Below are positions 24,159 to 32,780 of a DNA stretch of 61,160 nt, piece by piece. Source of the stretch: JBKHXF01 sp046566145 (lineage in GTDB: Bacteria > Actinomycetota > Nitriliruptoria > Nitriliruptorales > Nitriliruptoraceae); contig JBKHXF010000004.1 in NCBI GenBank assembly GCA_046566145.1, forward strand, positions 1 to 61,160, given 5' to 3'. Numbering within the stretch: position 1 is the stretch's first letter; each line of letters begins with the position of its first letter. The position numbers were made by a program, and so were the translations under genes. The notes below the pieces were generated by a model. That model saw only the letters and a program-made list of their open reading frames with translations. It had not been told where the DNA came from and ran no database searches.

Positions 24159-24893
24159 GTGCGCATCCGAACCGCAGCCGTCGCGCTGCTCACCCTGCCC
24201 CTCGCGCTGTCCACGGTCGCCGCGAACCACGTCCCCGAGGGCTGCTACGTCGCCGTCGCCGGCGCGACCGAGGCCGACGACGTGATCGCCTGCCAGCAGC
24301 AGGTGTGGCTCCACCAGTCGACGACCAAGGTCAGCAACCTCGCCTCGCAGGGCGTCCAGCCCGACGTGTCGTGGAACACCACGGCGCCGACGGCGTCGGT
24401 CAGCAGCGGCGCCGGCGGTGGCGCCGCGGCCGCCGGCGCGAGCCGGACCGCCGAGGAGCGCGAGGCCGCCGCCCTGGTCGTCGAGGGCAAGTTCACCGGG
24501 GTGCTCGACCGCATGGACGTCGACCTGCACCTGCTCACGCCGCTGCGGACGGTCTACGCGCCGGACGACATCACCATCGGGATCACGGTGAACGGGGTCG
24601 AGATCGCGTCCCCGACCACCCAGCGGATCGTGAACGTCCGGCCGGCGCCGAACGCCAGCACCGGTGCCGCGTTCCAGCAGGACTTCGTGATCACCGGCCT
24701 GGCCGAGGCGCTCGACGTCTTCGGCGTCGAGAACCTGCCGACCACCGAGCACACCATCAAGGTCGAGTTCCGGCCGTGGTTCGTGAACTCGGGCAACTGG
24801 GTGTACGTGTTCGACACCACCGAGGTCCCATCGAACATCACCTTCAACGCCGTCACCCCGGACCCGGCCGCCGCGGTGCTGCCGGTCTTCTGA
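24159..24893 (+). CDS. Small secreted protein, paralogue of the 20614 gene
   Basis: This 244-residue protein has a signal peptide (MRIRTAAVALLTLPLALSTVAA). The mature start NHVPEGCYVAVAGATEADD is nearly identical to its paralogue 3.5 kb upstream. A second Cys (IACQQQ) follows, then TKVSNLASQG, an Ala/Gly-rich insert, GKFTGVLDRMDVDLHL and C-terminal FDTTEVPSNITFNAVT. Likely a disulfide-stabilised beta domain in the wall or medium. No enzyme motif. The GTG start has GGGAGGA upstream. An exceptionally strong hairpin follows. The two copies are separated by the hicAB/integrase patch and the UDG gene. Confidence 0.78.
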   Translation: MRIRTAAVALLTLPLALSTVAANHVPEGCYVAVAGATEADDVIACQQQVWLHQSTTKVSNLASQGVQPDVSWNTTAPTASVSSGAGGGAAAAGASRTAEEREAAALVVEGKFTGVLDRMDVDLHLLTPLRTVYAPDDITIGITVNGVEIASPTTQRIVNVRPAPNASTGAAFQQDFVITGLAEALDVFGVENLPTTEHTIKVEFRPWFVNSGNWVYVFDTTEVPSNITFNAVTPDPAAAVLPVF

Positions 24894-24909
24894 CGCCGCC
24901 CGACTCCGG

Positions 24910-24946
24910 GACGCGCCGGCGGTCGCACTGCGACCGCCGGCGCGTC
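24910..24946 (+). terminator. Very long hairpin terminator
   Basis: GACGCGCCGGCGGTCGC and its complement form about 17 bp with a 3-base loop, 17 bases after the stop of the secreted-protein gene. Confidence 0.8.
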
Positions 24947-25023
24947 GCGTCGTGGCCGCCCGCACGTCCACGGTTAGGGTCGCGCCGAACCCGCGCGGGC
25001 AGCGGTCGACGGAGGAGCATCGC

Positions 25024-25812
25024 GTGACGACGTGGCAGGTGGCCCTGTGGGGCCTCGGGGCCGTGCTGGCCATGATGACGGTCATGTGGGTCTGGTCGTA
25101 CCGCATCGAGGACGTGAGCCTCGTCGACCGCGTGTGGGGCATGGCGTTCGTCGTGCTGGCGTGGGTGTGGGGGGTGCTCGGCGACGGCCTGCTCGAGCGG
25201 CGCGTCCTGCTGGTCGCCCTGGTGACGGTCTGGGGTGTGCGGCTCAGCGCATTCATCACGTGGCGCAACCGCGGCCACGGCGAGGACAAGCGCTACGCCG
25301 CGATGCGACGCAGGGACCCGGACGGGTTCCCGGTCAAGAGCCTGTTCACGATCTTCTGGTTCCAGGGCGCGCTCGCCTGGATCATCGCCGGGACGTTCTA
25401 CTACCCCATGGTGCGCGCCGACGCCGGGCTGAACTGGCTCGACGCGGTCGGCGTGCTCGTGTGGGCGGTCGGCGTGTACTTCGAGGCCGTCGGTGACTGG
25501 CAGCTCGCCCGGTTCCTCGCCGACGAGTCGAACCGCGGCAAGGTCATGGACCGGGGCCTGTGGCGCTACACGCGCCACCCGAACTACTTCGGCGACATCA
25601 CGATGTGGACGGGCCTCTACCTCGTCGCGCTCGCGTCGGGTGCGTGGTGGGCCTTCTACGGGACCCTCACCATGGGCCTGTTCATCTACTTCGTCTCGGG
25701 CGTGAAGCTCACCGACAAGGTCATGTCGTCCTCGTCGAGCAAGCGCGAGGGCTACGACGAGTACGTGGCGCGCACGAACGCCTTCTTCCCGGGCCCGCCC
25801 AAGGCCGGCTGA
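25024..25812 (+). CDS. DUF1295 membrane protein (steroid 5-alpha-reductase-like fold)
   Basis: This 262-residue polytopic membrane protein has about seven hydrophobic segments. The family signatures are RVWGMAFVVLAWVWG, the hydrophilic loop RNRGHGEDKRYAAMRRR, VYFEAVGDWQLARF, and RGLWRYTRHPNYFGD (about residues 180-194). The last is shared with isoprenylcysteine methyltransferase and steroid-reductase-like enzymes that use NADPH or SAM. The substrate of DUF1295 proteins is unknown. GTG 25024 has GGAGGAG upstream, and TAGGGT at 24975 is a plausible -10. The C-terminal EGYDEYVARTNAFFPGPP is a typical family ending. Confidence 0.9.
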   Translation: MTTWQVALWGLGAVLAMMTVMWVWSYRIEDVSLVDRVWGMAFVVLAWVWGVLGDGLLERRVLLVALVTVWGVRLSAFITWRNRGHGEDKRYAAMRRRDPDGFPVKSLFTIFWFQGALAWIIAGTFYYPMVRADAGLNWLDAVGVLVWAVGVYFEAVGDWQLARFLADESNRGKVMDRGLWRYTRHPNYFGDITMWTGLYLVALASGAWWAFYGTLTMGLFIYFVSGVKLTDKVMSSSSSKREGYDEYVARTNAFFPGPPKAG

Positions 25813-25908
25813 GGCTCGTCCTGAGGATGGTGGACCTCCGCGCCGGATGCCGGCGCGCCCGCCTCGCGGCGAGCGCGTAGCCTGCGGGGTGCATCCGTCT
25901 GAAGGACC

Positions 25909-27234
25909 GTGTTGGGAAGCCTGTGGCCGCAGATCGGCCTCGTCGCACTCCTCGTCCTGCTCAACGCCCTGTTCGCGGGCAGCGAGATCGCCCTGATCAG
26001 CCTGCGGGAGAGCCAGCTCCGTCGGCTCGAGCAGGAGGGCGGCTCCGGTCGTGCCGTCGCCGCGCTGGCGCGCGACCCGAACCGGTTCCTCGCCACGATC
26101 CAGATCGGCATCACGCTCGCCGGCTTCCTGGCCTCCGCGACGGCCGCGGTGACGCTCGCCGAGCCGCTCGTGCCGGTGCTGTCGGACCTGCTCGGCGACG
26201 CCGCACGTCCGGTGTCGATCGTGCTCGTCACGGCCGTGCTCACCTTCGTGACGCTGGTGCTCGGCGAGCTCGCCCCCAAGCGGCTCGCCATGCAGCGTCC
26301 GGTGGGGTGGGCCCGCGCCGTCGCCCGCGGGCTGCTGGCGACCTCGACCGCCGCCCGCCCGTTCGTGTGGCTGCTGGGGCGGACCACCGACCTCGTGGTG
26401 CGCCTCTTCGGCGGGGACCCGGACCTCGGCCGTGACCGCGTGACGGTCGACGAGATCCGCGACCTCGTGACCACCGCCGGGCTGTACGACCGTGACGAGC
26501 GACGCATCATCACCGGCGCGCTCGAGGCGACCGAGCGCGTGCTGCGCGAGGTCGTCCGTCCGCGCACCCAGGTCGTCGCCCTGCAGCGGGACACCTCCGT
26601 GCAGGAGGCCGTGCAGCGGCTGGTGGAGTCGGGCCACAGCCGTGCCCCCGTCTTCGCCGAGACCCTCGACGACGCCGAGCACACGGTCGCGCTGCTCGAC
26701 CTGGCGACGGCCGAGGGGCAGGTTGGCGACCACGCCCGCCCCGCCGTCCTGCTGCCGGAGTCGCTCGGGCTCGTCGACGCCCTGCGAGCCCTCCAGGAGG
26801 CCCGCCAGTCGCTCGCCCTCGTCGCTGACGAGTACGGCGGGCTCGAGGGGATCGTCACCGTCGAGGACCTCGTCGAGGAGCTCGTCGGCGAGATCCACGA
26901 CGAGGCCGACCGGGACGTGCGCGAGGTCGAGCGCCGGCCGGACGGTAGCCTCGTGGTCCCCGGCACCTTCCCCGTCCACGACCTGGTGGACGTCGGCGTC
27001 GGTGCCCCCGCCGGCGACTACGTCACGGTCTCGGGGCTCGTGGCCGACCGGCTCCAGCGACTCCCGGTCGCGGGCGACGCCGTGGAGGTCGACGGGGTCC
27101 GCTACGAGGTGCTCTCGACGCGGGGCCGAGCCGTGGCGCAGCTCCGCGTCTCGAGGTCGTCCGAGGGGACCCAGGGACCGGTCGAGGGGCCGAGCGTCCC
27201 ACCCGTCGACGAGGAGCCGGCCGCCGACGGCTAG
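25909..27234 (+). CDS. CNNM/CorC-type hemolysin-family transporter with CBS domains
   Basis: This 441-residue protein has an N-terminal DUF21/CNNM membrane domain with three to four helices (LLVLLNALFAGSEIALIS, GITLAGFLASATAAV, VLGELAPKRLAMQ, including the PK motif). A CBS pair follows (VVRPRTQVVALQRDTSVQ to SLALVADEYGGLEGIVTVEDLVEELVGEI read in pieces). It ends with a CorC_HlyC domain (GTFPVHDLVDVGV ... VSGLVADRLQRLP). Relatives are implicated in Mg2+/Co2+ efflux or resistance. The start is GTG 25909 (TTG 25912 is also possible), with TAGCCT at 25878 as -10. The selD ATG lies 10 bases after its stop. Confidence 0.9.
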   Translation: MLGSLWPQIGLVALLVLLNALFAGSEIALISLRESQLRRLEQEGGSGRAVAALARDPNRFLATIQIGITLAGFLASATAAVTLAEPLVPVLSDLLGDAARPVSIVLVTAVLTFVTLVLGELAPKRLAMQRPVGWARAVARGLLATSTAARPFVWLLGRTTDLVVRLFGGDPDLGRDRVTVDEIRDLVTTAGLYDRDERRIITGALEATERVLREVVRPRTQVVALQRDTSVQEAVQRLVESGHSRAPVFAETLDDAEHTVALLDLATAEGQVGDHARPAVLLPESLGLVDALRALQEARQSLALVADEYGGLEGIVTVEDLVEELVGEIHDEADRDVREVERRPDGSLVVPGTFPVHDLVDVGVGAPAGDYVTVSGLVADRLQRLPVAGDAVEVDGVRYEVLSTRGRAVAQLRVSRSSEGTQGPVEGPSVPPVDEEPAADG

Positions 27235-27237
27235 CGT
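27232..27237 (+). promoter_or_regulatory. -10 box of selD (leaderless)
   Basis: TAGCGT overlaps the stop codon of the CNNM gene and lies exactly 7 bases before the selD ATG. Confidence 0.45.
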
Positions 27238-27244
27238 CGGCGGC

Positions 27245-28315
27245 ATGGACCCACAGACCGGGCGCCTGACCGCCTACAGCCACGGGGCCGGCTGAGCCTG
27301 CAAGCTCGGCCCTGCCGAGCTGGCGCAGGTCCTGCGCCGCCTCGCCCCCGTGTCCCACCCCGACCTGCTGGTCGGGTCGGACACCGCCGATGACGCCGCC
27401 GTGTGGCGTCGGCCGACCGGGCCTGCCCTGGTGTCGACGGCCGACTTCTTCACGCCGATCGTCGACGACCCGCGCACCTGGGGGCGCATCGCGGCGACGA
27501 ACGCCGCCAGCGACGTGTTCGCGATGGGCGGCCGCCCGCTGTTCGCGCTCAACCTGGTGGCGTGGCCCCGCGACGTCCTGTCGCTCGACCTGCTCGGCGA
27601 GGTCCTCGCCGGCGTCGCCCAGGCGTCCGAGGAGGGCGGTTGGGTCGTCGGCGGCGGGCACACGGTCGACGGGCCCGAGCCGATGGTCGGCCAGGCCGTC
27701 GTCGGCGAGGTCGACGAGGCGCACCTGACCCCGAACTCCGGCGGGCGCCCGGGTGACGCCCTGGTGCTGACCAAGCCCATCGGGACCGGGATCGTCGCGA
27801 CCGCCGTGAAGCGCGAGCCGCCGGCGGCGGTCGCGCCCGGTGGCGCGCTCCACACGGTGGTCGAGGCGGCGGTCGCCGAGATGGTCCGGCGCAACGACGT
27901 CGCCGCCGAGGTCGGCCGGGCGCACCGTGTCCACGGTGCCACCGACGTGACCGGCTTCGGCCTGCTCGGCCACCTCCACGAGCTCGCGGCCGCGTCCGGC
28001 TGCGACGCCGTGCTCCACGTGGCGGCCGTGCCGGTGCTCGACGGCGTGCCCGACCTTCGTGACGCCGGGTACGTGCCCGGCGGGACCCTGCGCAACCTCG
28101 ACCACGTCACGGACCACCTCGTGGCGGGTCCGACCGACGAGGCGACCCGGGTCCTCCTCGCCGACGCCCAGACCTCCGGCGGGCTCCTGCTCGCCCTCGA
28201 CCCCGCCGCGGCCGACGACGCCGTCGCGGCGCTCGTCGGGGCCGGCCACCGGGCCGCCCGGGTGGGCGAGCTGCGGTCGGCCGACGACGCGCCGGGCCGG
28301 ATCACGCTCGACTGA
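27245..28315 (+). CDS. selD: Selenide, water dikinase containing selenocysteine (in-frame UGA)
   Basis: SelD makes selenophosphate from selenide and ATP. From ATG 27245 the frame reads MDPQTGRLTAYSHGAG, then TGA (27293-27295, codon 17), then ACKLGPAELAQVL, continuing uninterrupted to TGA 28315 (356 residues). The UGA falls exactly at the catalytic Cys/Sec of the family motif SHGAG(C/U)ACK, so it is read as selenocysteine. Downstream motifs are SDTADDAAVW, ADFFTPIVDDP, NAASDVFAMGG, GGHTVDGPEP and GATDVTGFGLLGHL, all standard. A hairpin begins directly after the UGA. Conventional gene calling would start near 27350 and lose the active site. No other selenocysteine-machinery gene is in the window. 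Confidence 0.95.
27296..27330 (+). other. Candidate bacterial SECIS element in selD
   Basis: Immediately after the UGA, GCCTGC (27296-27301) pairs with GCAGGT (27325-27330). Inside that, AGCTCGGC (27303-27310) pairs with GCCGAGCT (27314-27321). Opening the top three pairs gives a GGCCCTGCC loop with G at the first positions, as SelB-binding loops require. Folding was done by eye. Confidence 0.65.
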
Positions 28316-28424
28316 GCGCGCTACCGTCGCGGGGCCGCTCCGCTCCGAACCGTGTGACGGGCGACATCCACCCCGACCGCCCGCCGAGCCCGCTGCGCCA
28401 ACCGCCCGAGCCCGAGAGCCCACC

Positions 28425-28847
28425 GTGCACGACGACGTCTACGAGCTCGACCGCGCCACCTTCGACGCGCTCGTCGAGCACGCCTGGTCGGACTTCCCGT
28501 TCGAGGTCTGCGGCCTGCTCGGCACGGCCGAGGACGGCACGATCCACCACTTCCCGATCACCAACGCCGAGCGGTCCATGACCTACTACGTCATGGACGG
28601 CCGCGAGATGCTGCGGGCGATGCGCACCATCGAGGACGAGGGGATGGCGCTCGCCATCTACCACTCGCACACGCACACGCAGGCGTACCCCTCGCAGACC
28701 GACATCCGGCTGGCCGCCTACCCGGACGCGACCTACCTGATCGTCACGCTCCAGGACCGCGACCGGCCCGCCATCCGGGCCTTCTCGATCGTCGACGGCG
28801 AGGTCAGCGAGAAGCGCGTGGTCGTCCGCGAGCTCGACGCGGCCTGA
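28425..28847 (+). CDS. mec: JAMM-family metalloprotease, Mec-like (CysO processing)
   Basis: This 140-residue MPN/JAMM zinc peptidase has Glu in FPFEVCGLL (about residue 27) and the zinc signature H80-S-H82 ... S90-x-x-D93 in YHSHTHTQAYPSQTD. Mycobacterial Mec cleaves cysteine from the CysO-cysteine adduct made by CysM. Here the gene is separated from cysO-cysM by two opposite-strand genes (2.6 kb), whereas in Mycobacterium the three are contiguous. Because CysO of this organism ends in GGAA, this protease may also trim the precursor to expose Gly-Gly. The GTG start is uncertain but in register with the family; TACCGT lies at 28322. Confidence 0.92.
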   Translation: MHDDVYELDRATFDALVEHAWSDFPFEVCGLLGTAEDGTIHHFPITNAERSMTYYVMDGREMLRAMRTIEDEGMALAIYHSHTHTQAYPSQTDIRLAAYPDATYLIVTLQDRDRPAIRAFSIVDGEVSEKRVVVRELDAA

Positions 28848-28870
28848 CGGGGCGCGCGCCACGGCAGGGC

Positions 28871-29971
28871 TCAGCCCGACGGCACGAGCGTGGGCAGGAC
28901 CTCGACGCGGCCCGAGCCGGCGAGCGTCGCGCGGTACAGCGCGTCGTCGATGGCGGACAGGTCGATCGCGTCGGCGCGGAACCGCCCCACGCCGGCGCAC
29001 ATGCCGAGCCGCCGGTGCTGCGCCGGCGGCGGCGGGACCCAGTCGGCGACGTCCGACACGATCGCCGCCGCCCGCTCCGCCGCTGCCAGCCGCCCCATCG
29101 CCGGGGCGAGCACGAGGAACGCGTCGTCGCCGGTGCGGACCAGCACGTCGGGCGGTCGCATCCGGGCGCGGACGATGGTCGCGACGGCGCGCAGGGCCGT
29201 GCCGCGCAGCGCCTCGCCGTGGGCGTCGGTGAGATCCCCGAGGCCCTCGACCTCGAAGGCCAGCAGCGAGACCGCCGGCGCGCACCGGCCGGCGCCCCGC
29301 AGGTAGCGGGACAGCGCGCGACGGTCGTGGGCCCCGGTCGTCGGGTCGCGGTGCGCCTGGGGATCGGACAGCGCGAGGTCGAGCACGAGGTGGGTGACCT
29401 CCTCGGCGGCGGCCTCGATGGTCCGGGCGAGCACGCGCCGGGCCCGGTCGGGGGGCTGGGCCTCCGCCCGGGCGGCGGCATCCTCGACGGCGTCGGCGAG
29501 GTCGCCCGGGAGGCGGGCACCGAGCAGCTCGACCAGCCGCCGGGCGTGCTGGGCGACCACGCGGGGGTCGCAGGAGACGTCGTGCTGGAAGACCCGCCCG
29601 AGCTCGAGGGACGCCGCGGGCACGGACGTGTGCTGGTCCACCGCGGAGAGGACGCCGGCGACCTCGTCCCCGAGGACGAGCACGCTCCACTCCCGGGCGA
29701 GCGGCTCGTCCGGGTCGAGCCGCACCTGGGCGAGCCCGGCGGGGACCGGGCCGTCGCCGGCGAAGGCCACCACGACCGTCAGGTGCTCGGCGAGCGCCGC
29801 GTACCGCGCCGCCGACCCCGCGAAGTAGGCGTGGTCCTGGAAGGTGGTCAGCAGCAGCGGCCGGTCGCCCTGCCACGCGTCCTCGTCGGCCAGCCACTCC
29901 TCGAGGAGCCGACTCACGCGCAGCAGCCCGCGCTTGGTGGCGAGCTGCCCGACATCCGTCCTGCGGTCCAC
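28871..29971 (-). CDS. DICT sensory domain plus degenerate GGDEF domain
   Basis: This 366-residue cytosolic protein has an N-terminal DICT domain (LLLTTFQDHAYFAGSAARYA, about residues 39-58, plus the following AGVLSAVDQHTSVPAASLELGRVF, in pieces). A helical linker leads to a C-terminal diguanylate-cyclase-like domain: DPTTGAHDRRALSRYL, then RTGDDAFLVLAP where active enzymes have RxGGDEFxV. The signature loop reads GDDAF, and the second Gly and the catalytic Glu are missing. It is probably an inactive GTP or c-di-GMP sensor, or a scaffold. It separates mec from cysO. Signal unknown. Confidence 0.85.
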   Translation of the reverse strand: MDRRTDVGQLATKRGLLRVSRLLEEWLADEDAWQGDRPLLLTTFQDHAYFAGSAARYAALAEHLTVVVAFAGDGPVPAGLAQVRLDPDEPLAREWSVLVLGDEVAGVLSAVDQHTSVPAASLELGRVFQHDVSCDPRVVAQHARRLVELLGARLPGDLADAVEDAAARAEAQPPDRARRVLARTIEAAAEEVTHLVLDLALSDPQAHRDPTTGAHDRRALSRYLRGAGRCAPAVSLLAFEVEGLGDLTDAHGEALRGTALRAVATIVRARMRPPDVLVRTGDDAFLVLAPAMGRLAAAERAAAIVSDVADWVPPPPAQHRRLGMCAGVGRFRADAIDLSAIDDALYRATLAGSGRVEVLPTLVPSG

Positions 29972-30040
29972 GGTGACGCTCCGTCACCCCCCGGTGGTCC
30001 AGCCGGGCCCGGTGGTGTCCGACCACCGTCGCCGGTCTGC

Positions 30041-31228
30041 TCACGCTAGCGAGCGGAGCGCCGGCGCGAGGTCCCCTCGGGGTTCGACCTCGACCTCGCC
30101 CGCCCCCTGCCACCGGGCGAACCGGACGAGCTCGGCGTGGAGCGCGCGCGCGACGCGCGGCACGTCCGCGCCCGGCTCGTGCCAGGCGGAGCGGACCAGC
30201 AGCCGGCCGCCGGCGCGGTCGAGCTTGAGGTCGACGCGCGCGACGAGCCGGTCGTCGAGCAGGAACGGCAGCACGTAGTAGCCGTGGACCCGCTTCTCGG
30301 CCGGGACGTAGATCTCGATGCGGTAGTGGAAGTCGAACAGGCGCAGCGCCCGGTCCCGGTGCCACACGACCGGGTCGAAGGGCGAGAGCAGGCAGGCGGC
30401 GCCGACCTCGCGGGGGACGGGCACGTCCGGGTGCACGACCGCCGGCCGGCCCCACCCCGGCACCTCGACCGGCTCGAGGACGCCGTCGGCCACCAGCGAG
30501 GCGATGCCGGCGCGCGCCTCCCGGATCGGGATGCGCCAGTAGGCCGCGAGGTCGTCCTCGGTCGCGACGCCGCACGCGCGAGCGGCCAGCTCCAGCAGCG
30601 CCCGCTGGGCGATCGGGCGCGGGACGACCTCGGTCGCGAGGACGGCGGGTGGCACGACCCGTTCGATGAGGTCGTAGTGGAGGGTGAACGAGGCGTCGCG
30701 CTGGGCGACGCCGAGCCGGCCGCGGGAGTAGAGCCACTCGAGCGCGATGCGGCCGCGGTTCCAGCCCCACCAGGACCCGGTGCGGCTCCCCGGGTCCGCC
30801 AGGTCGCCGACGGTCAGCGGCCCGTCGGCGGCCACGTGCTCGTGGACCTCCTCCACGTAGCCGGGGTGCTCGTCGAGCAGCGACGCGACGGCCCGCCACG
30901 GGTGACGCTGCTCCATCCGGTGGCGCAGCAGCGTCCAGGTCGCGAGCGGCGTCACCGACGCCTCGTGGCCGAGGTACTCGACGTTCTCGCCGCTGCGCCA
31001 CAGCCAGTCGTCGAACCGCTCGGTGTCGTAGGGGCCGAGCCGGGAGAACGCCGGCAGGTAGTGGGCACGGGCCGCGACGTTCACGGAGTCGAGCTGCACC
31101 ACCCCGGTCGTCGCGAGCACCCGACGGTGGTGCCGGACGTCCACGCGCCCCTCGACGCGTGGGCGCGCCAGCCCGGTGGCCCCGAGCGCGAGCCGACGGG
31201 CGCGTTCCCGGGTGAGCTGTCGTGGCAC
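30041..31228 (-). CDS. YcaQ-family winged-helix DNA glycosylase (AlkX/AlkZ-like)
   Basis: This 395-residue protein of the HTH_42 family unhooks bulky or crosslinked alkyl adducts from DNA. The diagnostic QxD motif is present in GVVQLDSVNVAARAHYLP (about residues 45-62), followed by RLGPYDTERFDDWLW. Tandem winged helices (LTVGDLADPGSRTG; ARACGVATEDDLAAYWRI) and the C-terminal LLSPFDPVVWHRDRALRLFDF and KRVHGYYVLPFL motifs are all typical. The GTG start has GCAGGAGC at good spacing. It is convergent with neither flank and divergent from cysO. Confidence 0.9.
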   Translation of the reverse strand: MPRQLTRERARRLALGATGLARPRVEGRVDVRHHRRVLATTGVVQLDSVNVAARAHYLPAFSRLGPYDTERFDDWLWRSGENVEYLGHEASVTPLATWTLLRHRMEQRHPWRAVASLLDEHPGYVEEVHEHVAADGPLTVGDLADPGSRTGSWWGWNRGRIALEWLYSRGRLGVAQRDASFTLHYDLIERVVPPAVLATEVVPRPIAQRALLELAARACGVATEDDLAAYWRIPIREARAGIASLVADGVLEPVEVPGWGRPAVVHPDVPVPREVGAACLLSPFDPVVWHRDRALRLFDFHYRIEIYVPAEKRVHGYYVLPFLLDDRLVARVDLKLDRAGGRLLVRSAWHEPGADVPRVARALHAELVRFARWQGAGEVEVEPRGDLAPALRSLA

Positions 31229-31360
31229 CGGGTGCTCCTGCGGGACGGGACGGCGGGGAGGCCGGTCGCCTCGCCGCCGGGCGACGCTACCCGCGGGAAG
31301 GTCCGGCCGGTTCGGCGCGTTGGCACCGTCCCGACCTGCCGGGGCCGGGACCGCCGGCGG

Positions 31361-31366
31361 TACGCT
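31361..31366 (+). promoter_or_regulatory. Putative -10 box (TACGCT) of cysO-cysM
   Basis: TACGCT lies 90 bases before the cysO ATG in the divergent gap, in the hexamer class seen before many genes here. Confidence 0.35.
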
Positions 31367-31456
31367 CCGCCGGCGTGCGACGAACACCCGTGTCCCCCAG
31401 ACGTCCGCGTCCCTCCCCGCGCACCGTCCCCGCGACCCACCCAGCGAGAGTCCGCC

Positions 31457-31732
31457 ATGGCCACCGTCCGCATCCCCACCGTCCTCCGCAAGCACACCGG
31501 CGGCGAGGCGAAGGTCGAGGCCGCCGGCGCGACCGTCGGCGAGGTCTTCTCGGCGCTCATCGCCGAGCACCCCGGCCTCGGGGAGTCGCTGCTCGACGGC
31601 GACCAGGTCCGCGGCTTCATCAACGTCTACGTCGAGGACGAGGACATCCGCTACATCGACGGGCTCGCCTCCCCGGTCGAGGACGGCGACGAGATCGCCA
31701 TCATGCCCGCGGTCGCGGGCGGCGCGGCCTGA
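31457..31732 (+). CDS. cysO: ThiS/MoaD-family sulfur carrier CysO with a GGAA tail
   Basis: This 91-residue ubiquitin-fold carrier has VRIPTVLRKHTGGEAKVEA, VRGFINVYVEDEDIRY and DGDEIAIMPAVAGGAA, aligning throughout with mycobacterial CysO, which ends AVAGG. Here two Ala codons follow Gly-Gly before TGA (31730-31732). Thiocarboxylate formation needs a terminal Gly, so the tail must be removed, plausibly by the JAMM protease Mec, as reported for QbsE/QbsD-type carriers. The thiocarboxylated form would donate sulfur to CysM. The ATG start is 7 bases after TCCGCC; no strong ribosome site. cysM follows after 7 bases. Confidence 0.93.
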   Translation: MATVRIPTVLRKHTGGEAKVEAAGATVGEVFSALIAEHPGLGESLLDGDQVRGFINVYVEDEDIRYIDGLASPVEDGDEIAIMPAVAGGAA

Positions 31733-31739
31733 GACCCAC

Positions 31740-32678
<939 letters not shown>

Positions 32679-32723
32679 GGGAACGGCGGTCCGCGCGGCT
32701 GACGGCCGAGCGCCCGACCCCGT

Positions 32724-32729
32724 AGGCTC
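32724..32729 (+). promoter_or_regulatory. Putative -10 box (TAGGCT) of the metallo-hydrolase gene
   Basis: TAGGCT 51 bases before the GTG at 32781. Confidence 0.4.
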
Positions 32730-32780
32730 CGCGGGCCCACCGGCGACGTGGCAGGCCGGCGGGGGAGCGGGGAGGCTCAC

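Noticed and set aside
27350..28315. selD starting at the first in-frame GTG after the TGA
   Set aside because: This would delete the nucleotide-binding glycine-rich loop and the catalytic Cys/Sec position; the upstream frame carries the full family motif.
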